Shown here: positions 1 through 9,605 of the stretch, one piece after another
Layout: the number at the start of each line of letters is the position of its first letter
Position numbering within the stretch: the first letter of the stretch is position 1
Position numbers and translations under genes: made by a program
Source: Pseudomonas yamanorum
Lineage (GTDB): Bacteria > Pseudomonadota > Gammaproteobacteria > Pseudomonadales > Pseudomonadaceae
NCBI RefSeq assembly: GCF_900105735.1
Contig: NZ_LT629793.1
Coordinates: forward strand, 6,138,001 to 6,202,000
Reading direction: 5' to 3'
Length of the DNA: 64,000 nt
Notes under the pieces: generated by a model
Seen by the model: the letters and a program-made list of their open reading frames with translations, nothing else
Databases searched by the model: none
Told to the model about the DNA's origin: nothing

Positions 1-451
1 AGCGGTTGCCGTACAGCAGCGTCACGCGGCTGTGGGGCTCGGTTTGCAGGGTGGTCTTGATGATCGACAGGATCGGTGTGATACCGCTGCCGGCCGCCAC
101 TGCCAGGTAATGGCCGTGGCGAGCCGGATCAAGGTCTACATGGAAATGCCCGGCGGGTGGCATCACTTCCAGGCTGTGCCCGGCCTTGAGCTGCTCATTG
201 GCAAACGCGGAGAACCGCCCACCGGCCACGCGCTTGATGGCGATGCGCAGTTCACCGTCATTGACCCCGGTGCAGATCGAATAGGAGCGACGCACTTCCT
301 CGCCGTCCAGCTGGGTGCGCATCACCAGGTGCTGGCCCTGGGTGAAGTGGAAACTGTCTTGCAGATGCTGCGGAATCTCGAAGGCGATGGACACCGCATC
401 ACGGGTCTCGTTGCGCACATCCTTGATGGTCAGGCTATGGAATTTGCTCAT
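1..451 (-). CDS. paaE: phenylacetyl-CoA 1,2-epoxidase reductase subunit PaaE, N-terminal part
   Basis: This is the N-terminal 150 codons of PaaE; the gene runs off the start of the window. PaaE is the FAD/2Fe-2S reductase that passes electrons from NADPH to the di-iron oxygenase PaaAC. The visible part is the ferredoxin-reductase flavin domain, with the FAD-binding RRSYSICT motif and the start of the NAD-binding domain (AVAAGSGITPILSI). The C-terminal plant-type ferredoxin domain lies outside. The ATG at 451 gives MSKFHSLTIKDV, the usual start of the family. It is the last visible gene of paaABCDE, 33 bp after paaD. Confidence 0.95.
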   Translation of the reverse strand, partial: MSKFHSLTIKDVRNETRDAVSIAFEIPQHLQDSFHFTQGQHLVMRTQLDGEEVRRSYSICTGVNDGELRIAIKRVAGGRFSAFANEQLKAGHSLEVMPPAGHFHVDLDPARHGHYLAVAAGSGITPILSIIKTTLQTEPHSRVTLLYGNR

Positions 452-484
452 TGTTGTTCTCCAACCAAGCGGGCCGCCGGCCCC

Positions 485-1018
485 TCAGATGCACTTGAAA
501 TAGTCGAACGGTTCGAGGCAGTCGCGGCAGCGGTGCAGCGCCTTGCAGGCGGTGGAGCCGAATTCGCTGAGCACTTCGGTGTGAGAGCTGCCGCATTGCG
601 GGCATGCAATCACCGGGCTTTCTCCCAGCAGGCTGCGTTTGCTGCTACTGCCTTGCGGCGGCGCGATGCCGTAGGCCCGCAGGCGTTCGCGGCCGCTGCT
701 GGTAATCCAGTCGGTGGTCCAGGCCGGGGTCAGCTTGCGTTCCAGTTGCGGCGCGCGGAAACCCGCCAGCTCCAATGCGTCGCGGATATCGCCCTCGATC
801 ACTTCGGTGGCGGGGCAGCCGGAGTAGGTCGGCGTGACCACCACATGCAAGTGGCCGGCCTGCCAGTCCAGATCGCGCACTATGCCCAGGTCGACCACGC
901 TCACCACCGGCACTTCCGGGTCCATGACCTGCGCCAGGGTGGCCCACGCGGCAGCCAGGTCGGTGGGTTGCGCCGGGCGTGCGCCCTGGTCGCTGGCGAT
1001 CAGCTCACCAGGTTGCAT
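485..1018 (-). CDS. paaD: phenylacetate degradation protein PaaD (1,2-phenylacetyl-CoA epoxidase maturation)
   Basis: This is a 177-residue protein of the PaaD/MIP18 (DUF59) family, needed for an active phenylacetyl-CoA epoxidase and thought to act in metal-cluster assembly. The DUF59 part shows the DPEVPVVSVVDLGI and TPTYSGCPAT motifs (residues about 32-70). The C-terminus has two Cys pairs (CPQC and CRDC), a likely zinc or Fe-S site. I chose the ATG at 1018 (MQPGELIAS): it overlaps the end of paaC by 14 bp, as in a translationally coupled operon. The frame stays open upstream to 1231, but that part only shadows paaC. Confidence 0.93.
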   Translation of the reverse strand: MQPGELIASDQGARPAQPTDLAAAWATLAQVMDPEVPVVSVVDLGIVRDLDWQAGHLHVVVTPTYSGCPATEVIEGDIRDALELAGFRAPQLERKLTPAWTTDWITSSGRERLRAYGIAPPQGSSSKRSLLGESPVIACPQCGSSHTEVLSEFGSTACKALHRCRDCLEPFDYFKCI

Positions 1019-1766
1019 CGGGGTACGCTCGGGGCAAAAACTGCATTTCCGCCAACAAAATTCCCAGGTGCTCGCTGTGCAAACCGCGGCGTGCATCCAG
1101 GTAGAAATAGCTCGCTGCGGGAGGCGCGGGTAGGGTGGCGCTGGTGAAGATTTTGCTGACCCGGGTTTGCCACGCAGCGGCGACCTGGGCGGCGTCCGGC
1201 GTAATGCCGGCGGCTTGCAGGCGTTGTTCACTGTCGTCGGCGCTGGTCAGTTCAACGGTGAACCGCCACAGCTCGGGGATCGCCGAGAGCATACGTTTAT
1301 GGCTTTCCTCGGTGCCGTCCCCCAGGCGCTCCACCCACTCGCTGGAGCGGCGCAGGTGATAGGTGACTTCCTTCACCGCCTTGGCCGCGATGCCGGCGAT
1401 GCGTTCGTCGCCGGATTGGGCCAGGCCGCTCAACACCGGCAAGTGCCAGGCGTCATACAGGAATTGCTTGAGGATGGTCACCGCGTAGTCGCCGTTGGGT
1501 TGCTCCACCAGCAGCAGGTTGCGATAGGCCCGCTCATCCCGGCGGAAGGCCAGGTGATCGGCGTCGCGCCCGTCGTCCAGCAGCTCGGCGGCGTATTCCA
1601 GCCAGTTGCGCGCCTGGCCCACCAGGTCGAGGCCGACGTTCATCAGCGCCAGTTCCTCTTCCAGCGCCGGCGCATGGCCGCACCACTGGCACAGGCGCTG
1701 GCCCTGGATCAGGGCGCTGTCACCAAGGCGCAGCAGGTATTCGATCAGATCGGTTTCAGGATTCAT
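1005..1766 (-). CDS. paaC: phenylacetyl-CoA 1,2-epoxidase structural subunit PaaC
   Basis: This is a 253-residue ferritin-like subunit that partners PaaA in the epoxidase core. It has the family start MNPETDLIEYLLRLGD and the helices LGDSALIQGQRLCQWCGHAP and VTYHLRRSSEWVERLGDGT. PaaC has lost most iron ligands in the family and is the structural half of the heterodimer. The ATG at 1766 is preceded by GTGAGGTCGACC, a purine-rich ribosome site. The gene follows paaB by 8 bp and overlaps paaD, so the operon is tight and co-transcribed from the promoter upstream of paaA. Confidence 0.95.
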   Translation of the reverse strand: MNPETDLIEYLLRLGDSALIQGQRLCQWCGHAPALEEELALMNVGLDLVGQARNWLEYAAELLDDGRDADHLAFRRDERAYRNLLLVEQPNGDYAVTILKQFLYDAWHLPVLSGLAQSGDERIAGIAAKAVKEVTYHLRRSSEWVERLGDGTEESHKRMLSAIPELWRFTVELTSADDSEQRLQAAGITPDAAQVAAAWQTRVSKIFTSATLPAPPAASYFYLDARRGLHSEHLGILLAEMQFLPRAYPDATW

Positions 1767-1774
1767 GGTCGACC

Positions 1775-2056
1775 TCACATGTGCCCGACTTCGGCCGGCA
1801 ACTCGTAGAAGCTGGCGTGGCGGTAGACCTTGTCGTCGGCGGGGTCGAACAGCGGGTCTTTCTCGTCCGGCGACGAGGCGGTGATCAGCGCGGAAGGCAC
1901 CACCCACAGGCTCACACCTTCACTGCGGCGGGTGTACAGCTCCCGGGCGTTCTCGATGGCCATGGTGGTGTCGGCGGCGTGCACGCTGCCCACATGCTTG
2001 TGATTCAGGCCGTGCTTGCTGCGCACGAAGACTTCAAACAGGGTCCATTCAGACAT
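1775..2056 (-). CDS. paaB: phenylacetyl-CoA 1,2-epoxidase subunit PaaB
   Basis: This is a small 93-residue subunit of the epoxidase complex, recognised by MSEWTLFEVFVRSKHGLNH near the start and by the central HVGSVHAADTTMAIENAREL segment. PaaB is required for activity and links PaaAC dimers and the reductase; it has no catalytic residues of its own. Its length matches the family (about 95 residues). It sits 27 bp after paaA and 8 bp before paaC in the same operon. Confidence 0.95.
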   Translation of the reverse strand: MSEWTLFEVFVRSKHGLNHKHVGSVHAADTTMAIENARELYTRRSEGVSLWVVPSALITASSPDEKDPLFDPADDKVYRHASFYELPAEVGHM

Positions 2057-2083
2057 AACGGTGACTCCACATCAGGTGGCCGA

Positions 2084-3073
<990 letters not shown>

Positions 3074-3115
3074 GAGGGGTCTCCCGCCTTGGGGTTTGTC
3101 GTAGGCATGGAGAAC

Positions 3116-3182
3116 TTTATAAGCGATACGGAAATTAATATCAAACACAAAATATCGTGTCGGTATTGTTTTTGTATCGCTT
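3116..3182 (-). promoter_or_regulatory. paaA promoter with palindromic operator (candidate PaaX site)
   Basis: On the minus strand there is TTGATA (3139-3144), a 17-bp spacer and TATAAA (3116-3121), a near-consensus sigma-70 promoter 43 bp from the paaA start. A perfect 9-bp inverted repeat, AAGCGATAC (3121-3129) and GTATCGCTT (3174-3182), flanks the -35 side and overlaps the -10. The core GCGATAC also lies in the paaG and paaY promoters. I infer that this is the operator of the repressor PaaX, released by phenylacetyl-CoA; the site itself is not proven. It shares the 3074-3377 gap with the left end of element copy A. Confidence 0.65.
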
Positions 3183-3286
3183 TGGGTGGGGTACATATCC
3201 GTTATTTCGGTAACGGCGGCTTATGGTTCCGCTCTTACAGCGGCTCACTTTTGAAAAAGCGCAAAAGTAAGCAAAACGCTCTTGCC

Positions 3287-4590
3287 GGTATGACTCACCC
3301 ACATGGGTTACAAATTAGTTCACGCACATAGGTAACAGTTTTTTAACTGGCAGGGTCGATTTCGCGAGGATCTGACCATGCCCTGGAAAGAGCTGAAACC
3401 TATGGACCTCAGAGTGAAGTTCATCGCCGACTATTTGGAGGACGAGCACAGCTTTAGCCAGCTGTGCCTGGACCATCAAATCAGTCGCAAGACTGGCTAT
3501 AAATGGGTCGAGCGCTACAAAGCGGAGGGGCCCAGAGGCCTCGAAGAGCGAAGTCGCAGCCGCCACAATCAGACGTATGTGGTCCCTTTTGCTGTCCGGC
3601 AGGCAATTATTGAATTGCGTTCGACTGGAGAAACGGTTCCCGGCCCGAAGAAGATCCAGAACGACTTGATACGGCGTTTTCCTGGGCAGAACCCACCCTC
3701 AAAAACCACCATTTACAACATCCTCAAGGCCGCTGATTTGATCACGCCTCGGCAATTGCGCCCGCGTGTAGCTGTCTATCCCAAGCCTTTACGTAAGGCA
3801 GAAATCCCCAACCAGCTTTTCAGCGCTGATTACAAAGGGCAATTTCTGACAGGGGCAGGTGTGTGGTGTTATCCGTTGACGATAATGGATCACGCGAGTC
3901 GCTTTTTACTGGCCTGCGAGAGTATGGCCAGCACCAATTTCAAGGAAACCCAGCAAACCTTCGAGCGGGTTTTCCGCGAATATGGGCTGCCTGAGCGCAT
4001 CCGTACCGACAACGGTGTGCCGTTTGCCAGCACGGGCCGTGCCGGGCTGTCGCAGCTATCGATCTGGTGGCTACGACTTGGGATCATTCCTGAGCGAATT
4101 GAACCGGGCCGCCCTGATCAGAACGGGCGCCACGAACGTATGCACAGGACGCTGAAAAGTACGTTACCCCAACCACCGGCGGTTGCGTGGGATGCTCAGC
4201 AGCGTCACTTTGATCGCTTCGTGCAGCACTATAATTACGAGCGTGGACACGAGGCTCTTGGGCAGAAAACGCCAGCCTCGTGTTACATGCCTTCAACACG
4301 AGTCTATCCGGAGCGGTTGCCGGAGATGGGCTATGCGAGTCATGTCGAGTGTTACCTGGCAGACAGTAGTGGGATCATCAATCGAGCAGGTCTAAGGATT
4401 TATGTTGGTAATTTGCTGAGCCATCAAACCATCGGAATGGAGATGATCAGTGATGGCATATGGAATGTGATCTTCGGTCCGGTGATCTTGGGCCGAGTAA
4501 ACGCTAGGGATGCAAAAAACGGTTATGTTTCAATCAAAGTGTCACCTATGTGAAGGCACTTTTTTGTAACCCATGTGGTTGTCCCGTACA
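3287..4590 (+). mobile_element. IS481-family insertion sequence, 1304 bp
   Basis: One transposase gene lies between imperfect terminal inverted repeats. The left end (3287-3307) and the complement of the right end (4570-4590) share GTA, G, CA and then CCACATGGG, continuing into GTTACAAA and CACATAGGT. The insertion splits the element block that elsewhere reads CTCTTGCCCCACCACTCGG. TGCC occurs on both sides (3283-3286 and 4591-4594), a 4-bp target duplication that fixes the boundaries. Complete ends and an intact gene suggest a recent or still active insertion. Confidence 0.85.
3378..4553 (+). CDS. IS481-family transposase
   Basis: This is a 391-residue DDE transposase. The N-terminal third is a helix-turn-helix region (LCLDHQISRKTGYKWVERY, then EERSRSRHN and a second HTH ending in TIYNILKAADL). 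The central rve integrase core carries the likely catalytic Asp151 (SADYKGQF), Asp211 (RTDNGVPF) and Glu253 (GRHERMHRTL). The IS481 typing rests on the double HTH plus the DQNGRHERMHRTLK block. ATG at 3378 is preceded by GCGAGGATCTGACC. The gene fills almost the whole IS and shows no frameshift or stop. Confidence 0.9.
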   Translation: MPWKELKPMDLRVKFIADYLEDEHSFSQLCLDHQISRKTGYKWVERYKAEGPRGLEERSRSRHNQTYVVPFAVRQAIIELRSTGETVPGPKKIQNDLIRRFPGQNPPSKTTIYNILKAADLITPRQLRPRVAVYPKPLRKAEIPNQLFSADYKGQFLTGAGVWCYPLTIMDHASRFLLACESMASTNFKETQQTFERVFREYGLPERIRTDNGVPFASTGRAGLSQLSIWWLRLGIIPERIEPGRPDQNGRHERMHRTLKSTLPQPPAVAWDAQQRHFDRFVQHYNYERGHEALGQKTPASCYMPSTRVYPERLPEMGYASHVECYLADSSGIINRAGLRIYVGNLLSHQTIGMEMISDGIWNVIFGPVILGRVNARDAKNGYVSIKVSPM

Positions 4591-4854
4591 TGCCCCACCA
4601 CTCGGCACCTCGCTTGGGCTCGGTGTGCCCGAACGAAGGCTTTGGAGCGTGGGCCGCCGCGATGGGCCATCCATGGCCCGGCGCGGCTAAATCGGCATCC
4701 CTGCCGATTTACCCGCTCCACCGTGCCTACTTGCGGCCATCGTGGTTAACGGGGCCCGCAGATCAAGATCAAAAGCAAGAGCACAGCGGCCTACCGGCCG
4801 GCTTGAGTGTTAAAAGCGAAGGCAAAGACCAGAGCGAAAGCAAAGCTGCTTTTC

Positions 4855-4941
4855 TGTGGGAGCTGGCTTGCCTGCGATGCAGACAACTCGGTTTTTCAGG
4901 CACACCGAGGTGATGCCATCGCAGGCAAGCCAGCTCCCACA
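4855..4941. repeat. REP pair at the centre of element copy A
   Basis: This is an inverted pair of Pseudomonas REP sequences: TGTGGGAGCTGGCTTGCC at the left and its complement ending at 4941, with a shorter internal inverted repeat around ACTCGG...CCGAGGT. It is the symmetry centre of the large element. Confidence 0.9.
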
Positions 4942-5357
4942 TTTGACCGTGCCCGCTTTAGCTTTTGATTTTGCTCTTCAACACTCAAGCCGGCCGGTAG
5001 GCCGCTGTGCTCTTGATCTGCTTTTGATCTTGATCTTAGGCGCCCCGTTAAACCACGCTGGCCGAACGCAGGCTTTGGAGCGTGGGTAACCCGGCAGGAC
5101 GCCGGGTTAGCCGCGCTGGGCCAAGGATGGCCCATCGCGGCGGCCCACGGTCCAAAGCCGGAGTGAGGGCACACCGAGCATTAGCGAGGTGCCGAGTGGT
5201 GGGGCAAGAGCCTTTTGGTTACTTTTGGGCTCTTTTCAAAAGTGACCCGCTGTAAGAGCGAAACCATAAGCGGCCGTTACCGCAGCAACGGATATGTACC
5301 CCCCAAAAAACAATCAAAAAAAAGCCCCACAAATGCAGGGCCAAAAAGGTGCAGCAG

Positions 5358-6683
5358 TCATGCCTTAGGGCGACGATCCATCACATGGCAAGCCTTCCCC
5401 TCAGACCGCTTGATCGAATGCAGCGGCTGCAAAACGATACGCGAGCTGATCCCGATATACGTCTTGATGTGCCTGCTCAACTCACTGGACACCGCTCTCT
5501 GCTGTTGATCATCCAGATGCTGATGCTCAGCCTTGAGCTCCACATGCACATCCACACTGTCCAGATTGCCATTACGATACAGATGTATCTCATAACACTC
5601 TGAAAGCTGTTTTATTTTAAGTACCTGCTCCTCGATCTGCGTGGGAAACACATTAACCCCGCGAATGATCAGCATGTCATCACTGCGCCCGGTGATCTTG
5701 TCGATCCGCCGCATCGGCCGCGCAGTCCCTGGCAGCAACCGCGTCAGGTCGCGGGTGCGGTAGCGAATCATCGGCAGCGCCTCCTTGCTCAAGGAGGTAA
5801 ACACCAATTCACCCATCTGCCCATCCGGCAACACCTCACCCGTCACCGGGTCGATGATCTCCGGGTAGAAGTGATCCTCCCAAATGGTCGGCCCATCCTT
5901 GGTCTCCGCACACTCCATGGCCACCCCAGGCCCCATGATTTCCGAAAGCCCGTAAATATCCAGCGCCGTGATCCCCAGTCGCGCCTCAATCGCACCGCGC
6001 AACTCGGCAGTCCAAGGCTCGGCCCCGAAGATCCCCAACCGCAACGCCAGCTTGTGCGGATCAATGCCCTGGCGTTCGATTTCATCGGCAATGTTCAGCA
6101 TGTACGAGGGCGTGACCATGATGATGTCCGGCTGGAAATCCTTGATCAGTTGCACCTGTTTTTCCGTCTGCCCGCCGGACATCGGAATCACCGTACAACC
6201 CAGGCGTTCCGCGCCGTAGTGGGCACCAAGGCCGCCGGTGAACAGCCCGTAGCCATAGGAAATATGCACCTTGTCGCCACGTCGCCCGCCGGCCGCGCGG
6301 ATTGAGCGGGCCACCACATTGGCCCAGGTGTCGATGTCGTTCTGGGTGTAACCCACCACCGTCGGCTTGCCGGTGGTGCCGCTGGACGCATGCAGGCGCA
6401 CCACCTCGTTCATCGGCACGGCAAACATGCCGTAGGGGTAGCTGTCCCGCAGGTCGCTTTTGGTGGTGAAGGGGAATCTGGCCAGGTCCTCCAGGGACTT
6501 GATGTCGTCCGGGTGCACCCCCAGCGCGTCGAAGCGTTGACGGTACAACGGCACATTCTGGTAGGCGTGGCGCAGGCTCCAGAGCAGGCGCTCCAGTTGA
6601 TGGGCGCGCAGTTCGTCGACGCTGGCGGTTTCCAGCGGGTCCAGTACGGGGTTAAGCACGGCGTTTGGAATAGGCATGTTCAT
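5358..6683 (-). CDS. paaK: phenylacetate-CoA ligase PaaK
   Basis: This is a 441-residue AMP-forming ligase (ANL superfamily) that activates phenylacetate with ATP and CoA, the entry step of the pathway. The P-loop-like RLHASSGTTGKPTVVGYT segment lies near residue 100. The AMP site YGLSEIMGPG and the C-terminal ITGRSDDMLIIRGVNVFP are present, as is the lysine region near the end (SIKRSEGKACHVMDRRPKA). ATG at 6683 was chosen (MNMPIPNAVL); a second ATG lies two codons on. It is the last gene of paaGIJK, 101 bp after paaJ. Confidence 0.95.
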   Translation of the reverse strand: MNMPIPNAVLNPVLDPLETASVDELRAHQLERLLWSLRHAYQNVPLYRQRFDALGVHPDDIKSLEDLARFPFTTKSDLRDSYPYGMFAVPMNEVVRLHASSGTTGKPTVVGYTQNDIDTWANVVARSIRAAGGRRGDKVHISYGYGLFTGGLGAHYGAERLGCTVIPMSGGQTEKQVQLIKDFQPDIIMVTPSYMLNIADEIERQGIDPHKLALRLGIFGAEPWTAELRGAIEARLGITALDIYGLSEIMGPGVAMECAETKDGPTIWEDHFYPEIIDPVTGEVLPDGQMGELVFTSLSKEALPMIRYRTRDLTRLLPGTARPMRRIDKITGRSDDMLIIRGVNVFPTQIEEQVLKIKQLSECYEIHLYRNGNLDSVDVHVELKAEHQHLDDQQQRAVSSELSRHIKTYIGISSRIVLQPLHSIKRSEGKACHVMDRRPKA

Positions 6684-6784
6684 GAGTTCACTCGAATTAT
6701 TTTTGTGTATCAGCCCACCGCACACTGCGGGCTTTGAGTGCATGCCCCAAGGATACCGCTAGGCTCCCCGGGAATCGCGAATCT

Positions 6785-7996
6785 TTAGTCGGACAGGCGC
6801 TCGATGATCAGCGCGATGCCCTGGCCTACACCGATGCACATGGTGCACAGGGCGTAGCGGCCTCCACGTTCTTCCAGTTCATGCAGGGCGGTGGTTACCA
6901 GCCGTGCGCCGCTCATCCCCAGTGGATGGCCGAGGGCGATGGCGCCGCCGTTGGGGTTCACCCGTGGGTCGTTGTCCCCCAGGCCCAGCTCGCGCAGTAC
7001 CGCCAGGCCCTGGGCGGCGAAGGCTTCGTTGAGCTCGATCACGTCCATGTCCGCCAGGCTCAGGTTGGCCAGTTCCAGCACCTTGCGGGTCGCCGGCACC
7101 GGGCCGATGCCCATGATGCGCGGTTCCACGCCGGCGGTGGCCATCGCCACCACCCGGCCACGGGCGACCAGGCCGTGACGCTTGGCAACTTCCGCGCTGG
7201 CCAGCAGCAGGGCGCAGGCGCCGTCGTTGACCCCGGATGCATTGCCGGCGGTGATGCTGCCACCCTCGCGGAATGGCGTGCCGAGTTTCTGCAGTTGTTC
7301 AAGGGTGGTGTCGCCGCGGGGGTGTTCGTCGTGTTCCACCACCTTGGCCGGGCCTTTGCGCTGGGGGATCTCCACCGCGACGATTTCCCTGGCCAGGCGC
7401 CCGCTGGCCTGGGCGGCGGCTGCACGTTGCTGGCTGCGCAGGGCAAACGCGTCCTGGTCGGCGCGGGAGATATTGAACTGCTCGGCGACGTTTTCAGCGG
7501 TCTCCGGCATCGAGTCGATCCCGTAGGCCTTTTTCATCAGCGGGTTGACGAAGCGCCAGCCGATGGTGGTGTCGTACAGCTGCGCATCGCGGGAAAACGC
7601 CTGTTCGGCCTTGCCCATTACCAGCGGTGCCCGGGACATGGATTCCACGCCGCCCACCAGCATCAAGCCAGCCTCGCCACAACGAATCGCCCGGGCCGCG
7701 CTGCCGATGGCGTCCAGCCCCGAACCGCACAAACGGTTGAGGGTGGTGCCCGGCACGCTCACCGGCAGCCCGGCCAACAGCGCCGACATGCGCGCCACGT
7801 TGCGGTTGTCTTCGCCGGCCTGGTTGGCGCAGCCGTAGATCACATCGTCGACGCTGCTCCAGTCCACTTGCGGGTGGCGGCGCAGCAGTTCGCGCAGCGG
7901 CACCGCTCCGAGGTCGTCGGCGCGCACACTGCTCAAGGCACCGGCGTAGCGGCCGATCGGGGTGCGGACTGCGTCGATGATCAAGGCGTCATTCAT
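6785..7996 (-). CDS. paaJ: 3-oxoadipyl-CoA / 3-oxo-5,6-dehydrosuberyl-CoA thiolase PaaJ
   Basis: This is a 403-residue thiolase that performs the two CoA-dependent cleavages of the Paa pathway. The nucleophilic Cys lies in [15 protein letters not shown], the His in [16 protein letters not shown] and the second Cys in [12 protein letters not shown]. Its best-known relatives are PcaF and PaaJ (401-403 residues). I prefer PaaJ because it lies between paaI and paaK. ATG at 7996 overlaps the 3' end of paaI by 8 bp. Confidence 0.92.
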   Translation of the reverse strand: MNDALIIDAVRTPIGRYAGALSSVRADDLGAVPLRELLRRHPQVDWSSVDDVIYGCANQAGEDNRNVARMSALLAGLPVSVPGTTLNRLCGSGLDAIGSAARAIRCGEAGLMLVGGVESMSRAPLVMGKAEQAFSRDAQLYDTTIGWRFVNPLMKKAYGIDSMPETAENVAEQFNISRADQDAFALRSQQRAAAAQASGRLAREIVAVEIPQRKGPAKVVEHDEHPRGDTTLEQLQKLGTPFREGGSITAGNASGVNDGACALLLASAEVAKRHGLVARGRVVAMATAGVEPRIMGIGPVPATRKVLELANLSLADMDVIELNEAFAAQGLAVLRELGLGDNDPRVNPNGGAIALGHPLGMSGARLVTTALHELEERGGRYALCTMCIGVGQGIALIIERLSD

Positions 7997-8438
7997 TCGG
8001 ATTCTCCTGCGCCAGCACCGTGCCGCGCACTTTGTAGGATTTGCCATGGAACAGCGCAATCAGCTGGCCCAGTTGGTTTTCGATACGGACGTCGTAGTTG
8101 CCGGTGCGACCCGAGCGGCTTTGCTCGCGGCAATCGGCACTCAAGGTGTCGCCCAGGTGGGCCGGGGCGATGTAGTCGATGCTGCAGCCCAGCGCCACGG
8201 TGGCATCGTTATAGCTGTTGCAGGCCAGGGCGAATGCCGAGTCCGCCAGCGCAAACAGATAGCCGCCGTGGCAGGTGCCGTGGCCCTGGATCATGTCGGC
8301 GCGCACGCTCATGCCCAGTCGTGCGCAACCCGGCGCCACCGAGAGCAGGCGCATGCCCATGCCCTGGCTGGCGGCATCGCGGCTGAACATGGCCTGGGCG
8401 CACTGGTTGGCCAGGTTCATGGCTTCATGGTTGGTCAT
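7989..8438 (-). CDS. paaI: hotdog-fold thioesterase PaaI
   Basis: This is a 149-residue hotdog thioesterase that releases CoA from dead-end aryl- and hydroxyphenylacetyl-CoA intermediates. The family segment [20 protein letters not shown] contains the catalytic Asp/Gly region, followed by [15 protein letters not shown]. Length matches E. coli PaaI (140 residues). It starts 14 bp after paaG and overlaps paaJ. paaH, which lies between paaG and paaI in E. coli, is absent. Confidence 0.93.
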   Translation of the reverse strand: MTNHEAMNLANQCAQAMFSRDAASQGMGMRLLSVAPGCARLGMSVRADMIQGHGTCHGGYLFALADSAFALACNSYNDATVALGCSIDYIAPAHLGDTLSADCREQSRSGRTGNYDVRIENQLGQLIALFHGKSYKVRGTVLAQENPNE

Positions 8439-8452
8439 GTGGTGCGCTCCTT

Positions 8453-9244
8453 TCAGTGGCCCTTGAAGCTTGGGCTGCGTTTCTCCATGAAGGCGGCGAC
8501 GCCTTCGCGGTAATCCTCGCTGCGCCCGGCCAGGCGTTGCAGGTCGCGCTCCAGCTCCAGCTGTTGGTCAAAGCTGTTGCTCAGGCTGGCGTTCAGGCTG
8601 CGCTTGATCAGCGCCAGGCCGTAGGTCGGTTGCGTGGCCAGGTGGCGGGCCAGGGTCAGGGCTTCGTTGCGCAATTCGGCGTCGTCCACGCAGCGGTAGA
8701 TCAGGCCCCATTGCTCGGCCTGCTCGGCGCTCAGGCGATTGCCCAGCAGGGCCAGGGCCTTGGCGCGGGCCATGCCCACCAGGCGCGGCAGGGTCCAGGT
8801 GCCGCCGGAGTCGGGGATCAGGCCGATCTTGCAGAAGGCTTGAATGAAGTTCGCCGAGCGGGCTGCCAGCACCAGGTCGCAGGCCAGGGGGATGTTCGCG
8901 CCGGCACCGGCCGCCACGCCGTTGACCGCGCAGATCACCGGCAGGGGCAGGTCGCGCAGTTGGCGGATCAGCGGGTTGTAGAACTTCTCGATGGATTCAC
9001 CCAAGTCCGGCACCGCGCTGCCGGGTGCCACGTTGCGGTCGCTGAGGTCTTGCCCGGCGCAAAAGCCGCGGCCTTCACCGGTGAGCAGCAGCACGCGCAC
9101 GTCGGGGTTTTCCTGGACCCGCTTCAACGCTTGCTGGACTTCGCCGTGCATCTGCGTATTGAAGCTGTTGAGCTGGTCGGGGCGATTGAGGCTGAGCAGG
9201 GCGACGCCGGCCTCGATGGAAAACAGGATGTGTTCGAAGTTCAT
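8453..9244 (-). CDS. paaG: 2-(1,2-epoxy-1,2-dihydrophenyl)acetyl-CoA isomerase PaaG
   Basis: This is a 263-residue crotonase-superfamily enzyme that isomerises the ring epoxide to the oxepin. The oxyanion-hole segments GRGFCAGQDL and NGVAAGAGANIPLACDLV are present. The following CKIGLIPDSGGTWTLPRLVG, with the acidic catalytic Asp, and the C-terminal RLAGRSEDYREGVAAFMEKR closely resemble E. coli PaaG rather than PaaF. ATG at 9244 (MNFEHIL) is the first gene of paaGIJK. No paaF homologue lies in the window. Confidence 0.92.
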   Translation of the reverse strand: MNFEHILFSIEAGVALLSLNRPDQLNSFNTQMHGEVQQALKRVQENPDVRVLLLTGEGRGFCAGQDLSDRNVAPGSAVPDLGESIEKFYNPLIRQLRDLPLPVICAVNGVAAGAGANIPLACDLVLAARSANFIQAFCKIGLIPDSGGTWTLPRLVGMARAKALALLGNRLSAEQAEQWGLIYRCVDDAELRNEALTLARHLATQPTYGLALIKRSLNASLSNSFDQQLELERDLQRLAGRSEDYREGVAAFMEKRSPSFKGH

Positions 9245-9323
9245 GGTCGTGAGGCCCTCACGGTGCACGCTCGGCGGTCAGCCGGCTCATTATTGGATCG
9301 GCGTGGTCAGCCGGTTTTGCCGG

Positions 9324-9354
9324 AGTATAGCTTTAACGCGATACATAAATGCAA
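9324..9354 (-). promoter_or_regulatory. candidate paaG promoter with GCGATAC operator core
   Basis: On the minus strand there is TTGCAT (9349-9354), a 19-bp spacer and TATACT (9324-9329). The spacer is long, so the exact boxes are uncertain. The spacer carries GTATCGC (9338-9344), the same heptamer as in the paaA operator. It lies in the 360-bp gap between paaG and paaY, which is clearly AT-rich and otherwise holds only the opposing paaY promoter. Confidence 0.5.
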
Positions 9355-9505
9355 CGATAAAATTGATTTGGTGTGTCTTGTTTTGGGTTTGATAAAAATG
9401 AATTGCTCACTGTGTTGGTCGATAAATACTTGATAAATCCCCTATTTCATTGGATTTAAGTCGAATATTGACGGCGCCATATCACGTCAGGACGACACTT
9501 GATCC

Positions 9506-9555
9506 AAGCGATACGCTTTTTCAGCTTTGTGCTTGTAAAAATGATGTGATACAAA
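9506..9555 (+). promoter_or_regulatory. candidate paaYX promoter with AAGCGATAC operator
   Basis: TTGTGC (9527-9532), a 17-bp spacer and TACAAA (9550-9555) form a plausible promoter 51 bp before paaY. AAGCGATAC (9506-9514), identical to the paaA operator half, lies just upstream, and a second GATAC overlaps the -10. PaaX autoregulation is the likely reading. Confidence 0.5.
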
Positions 9556-9605
9556 ATAAACCAAGATCGGCATCGCTTTGCGAATACGCCATAAAAGGAA
9601 TCCCC

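Larger units (their letters stand above)
3191..5299. repeat. large palindromic intergenic element, copy A (interrupted by an IS481-family IS)
   Basis: The ends are inverted: GTACATATCCGTT at 3191 and its complement ending at 5299. From each end run long related arms: a segment with the GCTCTTACAGCGG block, then CAAAAGTAA, the CCACCACTCGGCACCTCGC block, a GC-rich hairpin block and the TACCGGCCGGCTTGAGTGTT block. They converge on a REP pair at 4855-4941. Without the IS (3287-4590) and one TGCC duplicate the element is about 801 bp. It separates paaK from the paaA promoter. No credible gene lies inside apart from the transposase; the open frames in the arms are repeat translations found in all three copies. 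Confidence 0.85.

Noticed and set aside
4896..5174. Open reading frames inside the arms of the large elements (also 15758-16216, 16342-16548, 32190-32721 and 32634-32849)
   Set aside because: They are translations of the repeated arm blocks, occur in similar form in all three copies on both strands, lack ribosome sites and have no family motifs.
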